Shown piece by piece: positions 12,357 to 24,430 of a stretch of DNA of 64,000 nucleotides. The first letter of the stretch is position 1, and the number at the start of each line of letters is the position of its first letter. This DNA is from Steromphala cineraria. Lineage: Eukaryota > Mollusca > Gastropoda > Trochida > Trochidae. The DNA lies in NCBI GenBank assembly GCA_916613615.1, contig OU744725.1, positions 57,420,575 to 57,484,574 on the forward strand, read 5' to 3'. The position numbers and the translations under genes are program-made. The notes beneath the pieces were generated by a model. That model did no database searches. It was not told the origin of the DNA and saw nothing but the letters and a program-made list of their open reading frames with translations.

Positions 12357-13380
12357 ACATATATGAAACGAAACCTTTCATGAACAGAGTCCAAATAAGA
12401 GCCGTTTCCATAGAAATAATAAATAATAAAATTTTCAGAAATGTGAAAATATCAAAAGGCACCACTTCAGTAGGTGGGCAATACACATGTAAAGTTTAAG
12501 AAAGACATGTGGACCGGTTTTATATATATGAAACGAAACCTTTCATTAAAAGAGTCCAAATAAGAGCCGTTTCCATGGAAATAACTAGAAAGTGTTTTTA
12601 CCCGTAAAAACAGATGTTTCCCCGTTCCTCAAATACTCCAAACCTCTAAACAATACTATCATAAAGCACCATTAATGTTCTCTGTATAATTCAACTTGAA
12701 TAAATAACCTATCAACTCCACAATTGTAGCAAACAAAATATTCAAAATTCTAAATGATTTGATGCTGAAACCCTTGAAAAAGACTAAGTCCAAATTGTTG
12801 CCATGGAATTAAAAAAAAAAAAATTTAATCTATAACCTCCAAAAGGCACATCTACATGATATGGAGAGACAATATACCAAGTTTAGTGATGATCGGTCAC
12901 ATAGTTTTAGATATCTGCTCCGGAAACGAACACTACCCTTGAAAAAGACTAAGTCCAAATTGTTGCCATGGAAAAATTTAAAAATCTATTACCTCAAAAA
13001 GGCACATCTACATGATACGGAGAGACAGTATACCAAGTTTGGTGATGATCGATAACATAGTTTTAGAGATATGCTCCGGAAACGAAATGGGAACGCCGAC
13101 GCCGACGGGAACTCAGCTAAAACCAATACGTCTCCCGACCCTTCGGGGGGAGACATAATAAAAAATTAAATTTTCAGAAATGTGAAAATATCAAAAGGCA
13201 CCACTTCAGTAGGTGGGCAATACACATGTAAAGTTTCAGAAAGATATGTGGACCGGTTTTTGAGTTCTGCTCCGGAAACAAAATGATTACGGACAGACGG
13301 ACAGACGGACGGACGGACATACAGACGGACAGGGTGATGACTATATCCCACGGTATTACATACCGGTGGGATAAAACCGA
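12357..13380. repeat. Composite repeat with nested tandem duplications
   Basis: A ~95-bp segment with CACTTCAGTAGGTGGGCA occurs at about 12428 and 13164. A ~140-bp segment (AAAAAGACTAAGTCC ... GCTCCGGAAACGAA) occurs twice at 12776-12935 and 12940-13090. ATGAAACGAAACCTTTC occurs at 12363 and 12528. It ends in an ACGGACAG-type tract at 13289-13333. No coding frame. Confidence 0.75.
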
Positions 13381-14144
13381 TACGATTGTGTTCTGTGAAT
13401 AGTAATTGAAAAACAAAACATAGACAACAACGCTTACGTACACATGTATTCAGTTCTCGGCTTGATTCGTTTTCGAATAGAATTTTGAGATATTTCATAT
13501 ACCACATAAGGTCCCAGCTGTTTCATTTTCCTAATGTTCACATGAAAAGTTAAATACGGTAAATATAAAGCCATCGATAATATTTCATTAGAACGGCTAC
13601 AGTAACCTGGTGGTCGAGTAGGTAAGCTGTGATCGAATATAGGAAGGGTTGCCGAAGCATTAGATGGAGACCTGGAAGTGACCCGACCCGAAAAAACATA
13701 GCAGATCCGAAATATTATAATGTCATGTAAGGTATAATCCTCTTTTAAATCTGTTAAATTAAGCTGGAAAGTTCTTCTTTTTTTACTGTTTTAAACAGTT
13801 GTTGTTTTTCAACTAACGTGGTGAACATCAATTCTGTATTTGTAGACAATTAACCTACACAGAGTGTTATATTTTCGCAAGCATTTTGTATTTTTATGTT
13901 CAGTCATAATATAAATGATGATTCATGACAAATAGTTAACGACCTGAGTGCATTTAATATTCAAACGCACTACGAAGATCAAGTTATACATAAACTTAAT
14001 GTATTGAGAGACAATAAATCTATGATAACACTTAATGTTACAAAATGAGACAACTATTATCAGCACATCTCCCATTGGTGAAACACTTAGCGAGTTGTAA
14101 TGGTATGACACTCTGCCACGCAAAGAATGTTTAAATTGCCTCAG

Positions 14145-14287
14145 CCTAAGGTGAGTGAGTTGGGGTAAAACGTGTAGTCAGCAATGTTTTAGCTGCCGAA
14201 AAGAGAGTAGATAGATCAGGGAGAAAGGGATCGAAAGGATGAGGGAAAAGACGGAAAGAAACAAGGCATGGTGAGAGATAGAAAGCA
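14145..14287. repeat. Dispersed repeat shared with the loop of 32560-33045
   Basis: GTGAGTGAGTTGGGGTAAAACG...GTAGATAGATCAGGGAG...GACGGAAAGAAA matches about 32735-32890. It resembles a repeat that is common in mollusc genomes (recollection, not checked). Confidence 0.6.
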
Positions 14288-14400
14288 GGACCTAGATTTT
14301 CGAAGCTCTCTTAGAGTTAAGATAGTCGTAAGTACCATACATTACCATTGGCCTACGACTATCTTAGCTCTAAGAGGCCTTCGAGAATCTAGACCCAGGT
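14288..14400. repeat. Hairpin repeat
   Basis: Arms of about 45 bp (CCTAGATTTTCGAAG... / ...CTTCGAGAATCTAGACC) around a 20-bp loop. Confidence 0.8.
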
Positions 14401-14712
14401 TTAGACAGACTTAAAGTTGGTTTGACTTCTACCCGTTGACCTGTCCAACTCTGCCGACCCTAACAGGTAGCAACCAATAATCAGTAATTTTTGAAAACAG
14501 ACAAAAAGATTTAATCAAGTCTTTGTGATGTAAACACTACATATTAATCATTGCTTGGTCTATATTTCAGAGCATGTATCAGTAATCACAATGTCATATC
14601 GATACAGCTGTGAAAAGGTGTCCATCTCGCACCCGAATTTTGTTTCAGCTAATAGTAACCTCACTTCGATACAAGTTTCAATATTGTAAAACAATCACTT
14701 TTTGGTATCAAA

Positions 14713-15055
14713 CATTCTCTCCCCCACAGAGGCAGATCAAGTCATGAAATGTTGATACAGCCTCTGTTATATTACGCCTAGTTTGTGGGATAGAATGGGA
14801 GATGCCTGTTAGTTGTGCAATCATAGACGGTGTTCGAAAATCATCATTTTGCCTACTAAATCGTTGCCAAAGCATTTTGATATCAACCACCCTTTCCATG
14901 CGAGAAGCGTTGTCATTGGATAAATAAATTCAAATGAAGTGTGGTGCATTTTTTTCCACCAGGGGAGACTGCCGGAACCCATGGATTTCACCGTAATATT
15001 ATAACAGGCTGTATCAACATTTCATGACTTGATCTGCCTCTGTGGGGGGAGAATG
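14713..15055. mobile_element. CATTCTC element, copy b
   Basis: Full copy with long inverted termini (CATTCTCTCCCCCACAGAGG). Flanking duplication is no longer visible. Confidence 0.85.
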
Positions 15056-18000
15056 TGATCCCCGGGGTAATATGATCTGTTTAGGAGACTATCTGTATCA
15101 TTTCTTATATATTTGGTGATGTGCTTCCTTAAAATAACTTCAGCACTTACAACAAAATGTTCTAGGTCGTTAGTTTAGAGCAAATCACTTAATCACTTAA
15201 TGTTAAAAACAGCTACGTATGTACGTTCTTTTGAAGAGACAATGTGAGTTAATTGAATCAATGATTTATCATTACTTTGAGAGATGCCAACTGATGCAAA
15301 ATATTCATTTGGAAATTTGTTAGTTTTCCATTATGACAAAAGAAACATAATGTAAGTGATGAATCTTGTCTTCATCAGTCGAAAGACGATGGTATTTGAT
15401 GGGTAATATAACGTATACATTGAAAGTGTTATTCTTATTTCTATGTATATAGTCTTTTTTTATACATTCATTAAAATAATAGTCATCATATATTTGTCAC
15501 GAAGAGATTGATATGTGAGAGAAATTCAATTTTTAGTTTTTAAATTGAAATCTATATCTACATATATGACAATTTGTCATGAAAACCAAGGAGTTTCTCT
15601 TAGATTGAAATCTCACATTCTTTCAACTATTTAAGCTAGTTTAAAACAAATCAGATTTAACCAAACTGTCGACTTTATATCAATTTCAGATATTACGTTT
15701 GATTAGCTGGCGCGTGACACCTACGGTTTATTAATCTCACTATTACATTATTACATTATATTGTCATTATACTGATTTATATATTTCAAACAAATATTTT
15801 AACAAGTAAGAATAGAAGTAAGTATATAATGTTTACACTTAAGGTCTGTAAAGATGATCACGTTTAGGTAGAGCCCAATCGAAATGTTTTTATATTAGGT
15901 ACTTGCCAGTTAAGAATTTTTATTTGGAGTCATAGATAATTACAGACAAAGAAACATTTGGAAAAATATATATAAAGTTGATAGATACGGTACAATTGTT
16001 GAAAGCCGGTAAAAACAATTAATTACACGAAAAGCACATATGAATGATCAGTTTAAATCAGTAAAACATTAAAAGATTCTGACAATCAAGAGTGGGAGGT
16101 GTACACTAGTCGATATTGTTCTCAGACTAAAAGCTAGATAATCCCGCTACACAGTTCAGAAAGAAATTTCATTATACATGTTTCCATAAAAATTGAAAAT
16201 ATACTGAGGTACAAAAGAGAAAGTACACACCTCAGTTATTTTCGATTTTTTAATATGTTATAGGCATGTGATGCATTTGATAATCACATGATCAACAATA
16301 CCCATACATTGTATATGCAGCATTTTGAACAAATTTGTGTTGTCCGGTTGATGGTTTATTAAAATATCAGGGGTAAAAAAAAAATTTACAATTACATGTC
16401 GCCCCACCACGTTTGAAATATTGTAAATGTATGAAAAATGCGACTAATATATTATTCTAACATATATCTTACATGCTTATGAACATAACTGTTTTTAAAT
16501 CGTTATATTTTTTTGTTGAAAAATATCTTTATCAAAAATTAATTTTTGAATAAAACATTCAAATACCTCTTTGAAGTGTTCTCTTGCAACTGATTATTCT
16601 CCTGCATATGTCAGTTTTGAGAAGGACGTCGAAACCTTAAAATCTGTTAAATTGAAAATCATGTGTGTGATTAAACAACTGAGTTGTGTTCTTTTTTGTA
16701 CCTCAGTTTAGAATTGAAAATGTTGTATTGATAGGCATGGAATAAAATTATCTATAAACATTCCAATACATACCAAGTATTTCTTACATACATGTATATT
16801 ATATCGATACTTTTACAATTGAATCGTTTGCACGAGATTTATAATCGCAAATCAAACGGTAGTTATTTAAGTAATTGTCCACCCTTTAAACAGAAACACA
16901 ATTTAATTTCCAAATTCTTATTCAGTTCAGCTTGAACATGTAACCATGATATGTAACTAATATTTGAACAAAATGCTGGGAATCTGATTTTATCGGTGAC
17001 CGATTTCCTGTAGTAACATAAACTATAGTTTGTATATTACTCTGATTACAATAACGGGTATATTTACAAAATCTTACTAAACCTGCAGGCAAAATTATCA
17101 AGATTGAAATGAGATACATGTTTAAATTTCATTTCAGTATAAAAGGAAAGGGTTTCATTGACTTCAGTTTGTAATATTATAGCGATTAGATACGTCTGAT
17201 AAATATTTATGTTTAATGTCATCTACACAAAGTCTTCATTTTACACTTATATCCAATCTATGTTCTTACCATATTCATACAACATTAAGATTTAAAGTTC
17301 GTATATATTGCTTGAAAAACAACATTTATCATTGCCTGAAGCCACAACGTTCATTTTTCAAAGAAAACTCGAAACAATGAATAACTCATTACCGCTTTAG
17401 ATTTCTTGTAATATCACGATTAAATATAAAGGCAAATGTTCATATCATCAAATACGCCTTTGAAATTCAAGCTTCCTTATAGTTTCAATATATATCAAAT
17501 TCTGAAGAAAGAAACACAAAAAGCTCATATTACTAATTATATAAAACAGATAAAACCTTTCACCTCTAAAACAAATTTCTTTAAGCTTTAGAAAGGTGTC
17601 ATTAGTTTTCGGGTAGGCGTTTGGCCATTCAATATTGTCCTTTATAAATGTGGTTTAGTATTGTTGCCGTAAAGATCAAAGGCACCGCCCACCATTTATT
17701 CCAATAAAGCATAGTTTTTGAGTGACGTCACGAAACAATGGTCAATTCCGTCAATCGGGTATGACGTCACTAGCAATCGCCATGGCCCTGGTCGAGGATT
17801 ACCAATTCGCGGCCGAATTTGCTTTAACTATAATAGTTCAGGGCAAAACTATACTTTATTGCTGATGATGTTTGAGGGTACAGTTATTTTACAGTAATCT
17901 AAGCGAAGATTATAGTCTGTAAATTTATTTTGTCACAGCATGTTTAAATTTATCAAGGATTTTATGTTGTGTGTGGATAACAAGTAAATGCTTAATAAAT

Positions 18001-18482
18001 AGATTTTACAACGTGCATAATCTGTTAAAATAATTAATATATTAAGACAAAATTATATTGATGCTTCCGTACTGATTTGTGTGGGTTCAGTATGTACGTG
18101 TTCTTGTTTAAATACAATATCAAATACCGATTGCTTACTTACAAACATGATCCAAGTTCTTGTGCAAATGTAACAAAGAACATTCACTAATTGGAAATGT
18201 ACAATTGTGTATTGATATTGCATCAAAGGTTTAAACTGTTCACTGTTTCCACGAATTCAAAATACCATGTTTGAACAAATGCATCGGTGTATTTTACAGA
18301 ATATAAATAAAGCATAGTAGTTGTTTTAATCTGTGTTGATTATTTACCAAAAGTAGTTGTGCATACTAGATGTAATGTTCCTTCATTCACTTTCAAACGC
18401 AAACACCTCTTGCTATAATTCCAAAAGCAGTTGATATTTCAGTCATGTTCTCATCAAAGAATATTGATCCTTAAAACAGTAG
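15056..18482. other. Gene-poor sequence
   Basis: Apart from the ACTGAGGTAC inverted-repeat element (16203-16707) I see no gene. Two TGACGTCA sites lie near 17720-17770. Confidence 0.6.
16203..16707. mobile_element. Inverted-repeat element (ACTGAGGTACAAAA)
   Basis: 14-bp perfect terminal inverse (ACTGAGGTACAAAA / TTTTGTACCTCAGT) about 505 bp apart, each flanked by TA-rich sequence. Single copy in the window. Confidence 0.5.
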
Positions 18483-18846
18483 TTTAAAGGGGCAGTAGCA
18501 CGTTTTTAGGGGGAATATAAGGTGATGTCATGAAAATAAAAATAAATGGTTCCAATCTAAAGTCAATGTATTTAAACTAAATGAAGCAGTAATAAATCAA
18601 GAATATGTAAGGTTAAGCCATGCGATTCCTTTTTCTTAAGCAAAATGAATTAAATGTGCTCACACAAAAATGGCTGCCAATGAATTTGATGTGAATCCTT
18701 AAAATTTGTTCTCTGACTATGGCTGATTTGTTTGTGTAATGAGATTTTTGTCACTATCAAAGTACTACATTAAGCATTAACGTACAATTATCAGTGAAAA
18801 AAATAAAATATAAAATTGTCAAAAAACGTGCTACTGCCCCTTTAAA
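18483..18846. mobile_element. TTAA element, copy 3
   Basis: Full copy in the opposite internal orientation to copies 1 and 2, both termini intact with TTTAA flanks. Confidence 0.9.
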
Positions 18847-20118
18847 CTCCTTTCCAAACTCAGTACCAATTCATCTAGGCCAAATTATCTGAATCATAAT
18901 CATAAATTGATTCACAAAAGATCATAGATCTTGTTGCCATGTATATATTCGTTTTATAGCGTTATCTTATTACAATGATATTTATAAGACCTTAACAAAA
19001 TGTTAATTTTTTAAGTATATATAGACAAAATTTTCGCAAGTACACAGTGGTATAAATCAAAAGATTTAGCATGACAAAACGCGGATCACACTCCAATATG
19101 TTTCAATGTTCATCACGATGTCGTATATAATAAGTTAGAGTCATTTTTAATTAAAATCACGCTAAACATATGTGTACCCTTTAAACAAAGCAATAATTGT
19201 TCAAAATATATTATCTTCAAATATCTTCAAATAACAACTACGGATGTACAAGATAATGCAAATAGTCCTACTAATCTACATCAGTAACAGTCGTTTCAAA
19301 TTATTATAAACAATACACTAATATTTTTTAATCTGACATTTTTTGGCCTATTAGTCTTGTTTATACCGAATGTACACCGATTTTTCTTGGTGAAAACTGA
19401 ATTTAATGTCTTGTCTAATAGTAAAAAGTCCTGATAAAATATACATTTCAAAACCAAGTTTTTGTCCATGACGCATGTCAATAAAAAAAACTATATATTG
19501 TTGGCACGATGAGAAAACTTATGAACACTTATGTGTCATTTACATACCTCATACAGTAGCACATCCTTCCAATTTTAAACGTATGTTTCATATATCTGTG
19601 ATACAAACTCCTCTTTAAATATCGCTTGTCAAGAGCTCTTCCTCAAGTTTACACATAAGGAAAACGAACGAACAACACAAGGTTGTCATGGTGAAATATT
19701 AAAGCCATTGATCATGAACTTCATTCTTTCAGGCAAATTTCATCTTCAAATCTACTTTCAGCCATAACAAATTTCAATTACCAATAAAAAAAATATACTG
19801 TATATCACTTATTGATGTCGCATTTAGAACTCAACAATACATCTCCATTGTTTAGTTGGATAAATGTTGATTCATCTATCTTTTCAACTGTAAACAGATG
19901 CGTTCCAGGTTGTTATTTCGTAAACCAAATTTTATTTTGTCAATTAGCATCAATAATCACAAATATCGAACCGCCGTTATTGTATACTTGGCAAAAGGCC
20001 CTAATAATGAATTATATTTTTTTTATCTAGCTTTTTCTATTGTGACCCATGGTGTCACTATAGCGATGTATCTCAAATCTTCCTGCATTCTTTACTTGAC
20101 TCCTGGAAGTTGCAATTT
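18847..20118. other. Gene-poor sequence
   Basis: No supported feature; the longest frames (about 70 codons) lack splice or composition support. Confidence 0.6.
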
Positions 20119-20930
20119 TTAAAGGGGCAGTAGCACGTTTTATATTTTGAAAATATACTCATGGTAATAATGGTTGTCAACCCTAATAATTATAGGAAAG
20201 AAAAGTTATATATACAACTTTTACGTGTCATTTTCGAATATTTTTTTGTAATATATGTTAGTATAGTATGTACTCTTGTGAATAATGTCCTTGAACATGT
20301 GCTATTGTGCAACTAATAAAAAACATAATCGATAAAAGTGAATAAAAGAAAAACAATAATTTATTTACAAAAAAGTGATTTTCCGACATCTTGAGATCCT
20401 GATATTGGTACATTGATACAGGTCATCAGTGTGCTCATTTTGGTTCTGTTAAATAATGGATAATTGTATCTGAAGAATTTTTGGTACTGAACCAAATTTT
20501 TACACAATACCTTTCGAGGAGCCTTATTCGATAATAAAATATAAAATGCATGTACTTTATAGTTTGCATGATGTGTTAATGCAATTGGATGTCGAAAATA
20601 CCAGAAATTTGATCAATGTTAATAATCCTTGCATTTAAAAAGCTCAAATCACTTTCCTGTATAGGGGTGTCAACCATTATTACCATGAGTATATATCCGA
20701 TAATTGTACGTTAATGCTAAATGTATCATTTTGATAGTGACATAAATCTCATTGCACAAGCCAATCAGGCATACATGTAGTAAGAGGACAAAATATGAAG
20801 ATTCACATAAAATCAATAAAACAATGTTTGTTAGAAAAAGGAATCGCATGGCTAAACTTTAAATTATATATTTGAATTATTACTGCTCCATTTACATCAT
20901 CTTTCAATTGAAAAATACATATCATTCTGC
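20119..20930. mobile_element. TTAA element, copy 4, interrupted and 3'-truncated
   Basis: The left terminus at 20119 and internal family sequence from 20698 to about 20920 are separated by an unrelated inverted-repeat insert (20153-20694). The right terminus is missing. Confidence 0.8.
20153..20694. mobile_element. Inverted-repeat element nested in TTAA copy 4
   Basis: The ends are perfect inverses over about 24 bp (ATATACTCATGGTAATAATG...). It is about 540 bp with no open frame of note. No clear target duplication beyond possible TA. Confidence 0.75.
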
Positions 20931-21957
20931 AGAACATTTGTAGGGCATTCTGAAGAACATCCTTCAGATGTCCTGGTTTCCTTTCATATAAATCCTTATA
21001 GAAAACCCGAATTCCCCAAATGAATCAATCCAAAAGCTGCATCTATTCGGTTGTGGAAGGTGATTGTTATGATGATGATTGCATCAATTTATCAAGTGCA
21101 ATTGACATATATCTGCAGACTTTAAAATCCAGCACAGAATCTTCTGTATGTGTACAACAAATTCAAAGACGATCCCTTGTTGATGATACCGCATAGCTTA
21201 AATGGACTGGTTGTTGTCAACGTGGCAATGTCAGGCAACTCAAATATTTTATTTTGATTTGTTGTCAATCCGTATGTTAATACAATCGAGTAAGATGGAA
21301 ACTTTTGAAACTTAATCATTTATGTACAAAATGGTTTAATATCTAAACATCTTCAAATAATTACAAAATGATTTTGTTACACTAATTTCCGCGATTCTGA
21401 TTGGTCGAGAGCGCTCAAAAACCTGCTGCCATTTCTCGATGAATGCAGAAAAAATTGCAACCATACACCGTGCATTCATTCCTCGTGACGTCACAATCAA
21501 CTGACGCAATAGTCCGGTTTTGACAGTTGCGAGTTACGTTCTGTTGCAAAGACAGATAAAACATATCTTATCACTTCCCACCTGCGTTTGTAACAAGTAA
21601 AAACATTCCTCTCCCTAACACAATCCATACCTTCACCGGAAAGGCTGCAGTTCAATAACAACGAATCCTCAAGCTTGTTCGCTCCGAGCGTCATGCAAAA
21701 CATTTTGACGTCGTGTGATATGCTAATTAGGGTTAATCTAGAAAATACGGATTCCGGTTAAGACGAAATGTGATTGGATGGGTGTCAACGGTTGCGAAAA
21801 CGAAATTAAATCTTCTGCCGTTTTAGTTTATAGAGTTCTCAATTTTTATTCAACTATGTATTGTTTCGTGTAACAAACCACAATCTCACAATATTGATGT
21901 TAGATTTTTTGAAAATAATTAAGAAAAACTTTGTTAAAAAGTTGATTTTGTAATTAT
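20931..21957. other. Gene-poor sequence
   Basis: GC rises near 21390-21830 with GCGATTCTGATTGGTCGAG and similar repeat-like words, but no element ends could be defined. Confidence 0.5.
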
Positions 21958-22072
21958 AAGGATTGTTTTACATGTTTTGTGCCTCTATCGATGTATAACA
22001 GCAACAAATTTTGTATAAAATCGCGTTGCTGTTATACATCGATAGAGGCAAAAAACATGTAAACCAATCCTT
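21958..22072. repeat. Near-perfect hairpin repeat
   Basis: Arms of about 50 bp centred near 22017 (GCCTCTATCGATGTATAACAGC and inverse), short AT loop. Confidence 0.85.
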
Positions 22073-22142
22073 AAATGACGGGTCGGAAACGTTAGGGTTA
22101 TCCAAAGTATCCCCAATGCTGTATTCTTAGGTGTATAATCAT

Positions 22143-22506
22143 GTTAAAGGGGCAGTAGCACGTTTTTTGATACTTTTATATTTCAAATTTTCCACTGATA
22201 ATTGTAAGTTAATGCTTATTGTATTTTCTTTACAGAGTAAAAAATCTCATTACACAAGCCAATCATCCATAGTCAGAGAACAAAGTATGAATATAAACAC
22301 AAAATCCATTGGCGGCCATTTTGTGTTAACACCTTTAATTAATTTTGTGTAAGGAAAGAAATCTTATGGCTAAACTTTATGTTATATATTTGAATTATTA
22401 ATGCTTCATTTAGTTTAAATACATTGTCTTTCAATTGGAACCATTAATTTTCATTTTCCTGACATCACCTCATAATCCCCCTAAAAACATGCTACTGCCC
22501 CTATAA
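22143..22506. mobile_element. TTAA element, copy 5
   Basis: Full copy; the right terminus reads ACATGCTACTGCCCCTATAA, one transition from consensus. Confidence 0.9.
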
Positions 22507-23944
22507 TATCTATATGGCAGAACCTCTGATAAAATTACGTTTCATGCACTTAATTGTATGAATGGTTACATTTATAATGAGCCTTTGTCTTGTGAGTAAT
22601 GTTTGAAATGATTGATATTTTTCATACCAATGTCCTAAAGGAATTTATTTTAGATTGTTTGACGATTGTATTGGAAATGGTAAAACAAAACTGATGACAT
22701 TGATGGCCTCAGAGGCCCAGGGATGCACTTACCAACTGTAGATTTTCAAATTGATATACATTTTCTGGGGGGTGGGGGATGATCTTATTCGGGGACAACA
22801 TTATGTTAAGGATTTACAGGAATACATAGACTGAATATTCAATACATTGAAGATATTAAAAAAATCAGTAATCACGTGATGATGTCCGTGCAACCACTGC
22901 CTACAATCATGAAAAGGACGGCGTTTTGTGAATCTGCTAATCCGAACATGTTATACACCTGTTAGCGATATGATCTTTGAAAATGAATAACTGTGAGTAA
23001 CCATTCACAGTTACATGTATGTAACAATACCCTACAATACGGGTTCAAGTAGTACGTTTACGATACAGATATCCTTCCAATATTTCATTCCATTACATTT
23101 GATGAGAGAACTTGTAAGCGATATGATCCTTAATGGATTACCAAGTGTGATAAGTCAATCAGGTTTCAAGTACAATGTGCACGCATAAGATATAACCTCA
23201 AATCGTTGGTTCATTTAAGAATTTGTGTCCGTTTGTGTGTGTGCACTGGAAAATGAACGATGTCAAAGCTACATTCAAACTCGTGTGAATCCAACGAGCG
23301 CACAATCTAATAATTGCCCTTTGCGAAATGACATGAGTTAAATATCTGCCTTATGCATGACGTCGTGTCAAGCTGGCCGCAACTTGCTGATGTACCTTCG
23401 TCAAAATATGTAAACAACAATTGTTGGAGCTATATCATGATCATAATAAGTGTCCAATCATCATTCTATAATCTCTTGTGTATATATCGTGAGTATTAGG
23501 TTGTCTTTTACGTCATAGTACTCAATATTGAATGCAATGTAAACATTATCAAGCAATGCATCTCGCTCCGTTCGTTCAGATTTATTTTGCAAATTAAGCA
23601 GACGATAAGACTAATGTATTTTCATTAAAATATATTTGTTTAGTAAATTTAGATTCCATTAAAGTTCCATTGCTAAATATTTATCAAATAACATTAGATT
23701 TGATGTGGGAGGATGAATTAAAGTAGTTCCGGTGAACGCTCACACGAATTGAACATATTCAAACGACTATGAACGTTTTTGAGTTCATGAGAAATGAACA
23801 GGACTATGCCAATCAATTTTAGGAATATGTGAACTGCAGAGTGTAAAAATATGAACATTTCAAAACAATGATGAAACATCAATTGTTGTGTACAGCCTTC
23901 CTTACTTTAGGTTTCAACCTTTTTGCGACAGACTTTGGTTTCAG
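22507..23944. other. 3' flank of the receptor gene
   Basis: Downstream intergenic sequence. No further exon of the receptor or another gene is recognised. Confidence 0.5.
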
Positions 23945-23950
23945 TTTATT
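23945..23950 (-). terminator. Poly(A) signal of the receptor gene
   Basis: AATAAA on the minus strand lies 84 nt past the receptor stop codon, the expected distance for a short 3' UTR. Confidence 0.5.
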
Positions 23951-24033
23951 CCCGAATGTACCTGATAGCACAATGACCTTTGAAAATGATGAATATGAGC
24001 AAATCCAATCAAACATCCTGGCTACAGCCCCTT

Positions 24034-24430
24034 TTACACATCCATAGTGTTTCTGTCACGCTCTTCCAATAAGACAACTTGTCTGTTATCGTTCACATCC
24101 ATATAACCATGTGAGTCACTAGTTTCCATGCCGTGGTTCAGACGTCCATAATTCGGCGCGGATGGAACAGTATCACACGACTTCAAACGAAGATGGTCGT
24201 AACCGGATATGACGTATGGAGTTATCGCATGCGCAGTGTGTGCGTGTCTTCCTAAGCTGTCTGCGCTGGAGTAGTAATGATCTGTCTCTGTTTTGGGCGA
24301 GTCGTCTTGAATTTCGTAGTATTCAGCATCATCTGTTGAGATCTCTGTTGATAACATGCTGGAGGGCTCGATCTCGAAGTAATCGTGATTTGTTATGTCT
24401 TCAGGTCCGGCTTTCTTGCTTCGATGTCTC
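24034..24430 (-). CDS. Receptor exon 6 (cytoplasmic tail, stop)
   Basis: This is a 397-nt terminal exon after TATACCAG. It encodes RHRSKKAGPEDITNHDYFEI, EYYEIQDDSPKTE, HYYSSADS, PYVISGYDHLRL, NYGRL and GYMDV before the stop. It is acidic and Tyr-rich with no enzyme domain. Confidence 0.75.

Noticed and set aside
13166..13507. Minus-strand frames of about 90-110 codons
   Set aside because: They read through the ACGGACAG tract and a composite repeat; no family resemblance.
19812..20122. Two overlapping plus-strand frames of about 70 codons
   Set aside because: No splice sites, no domain, AT-biased composition; they run into a TTAA element.
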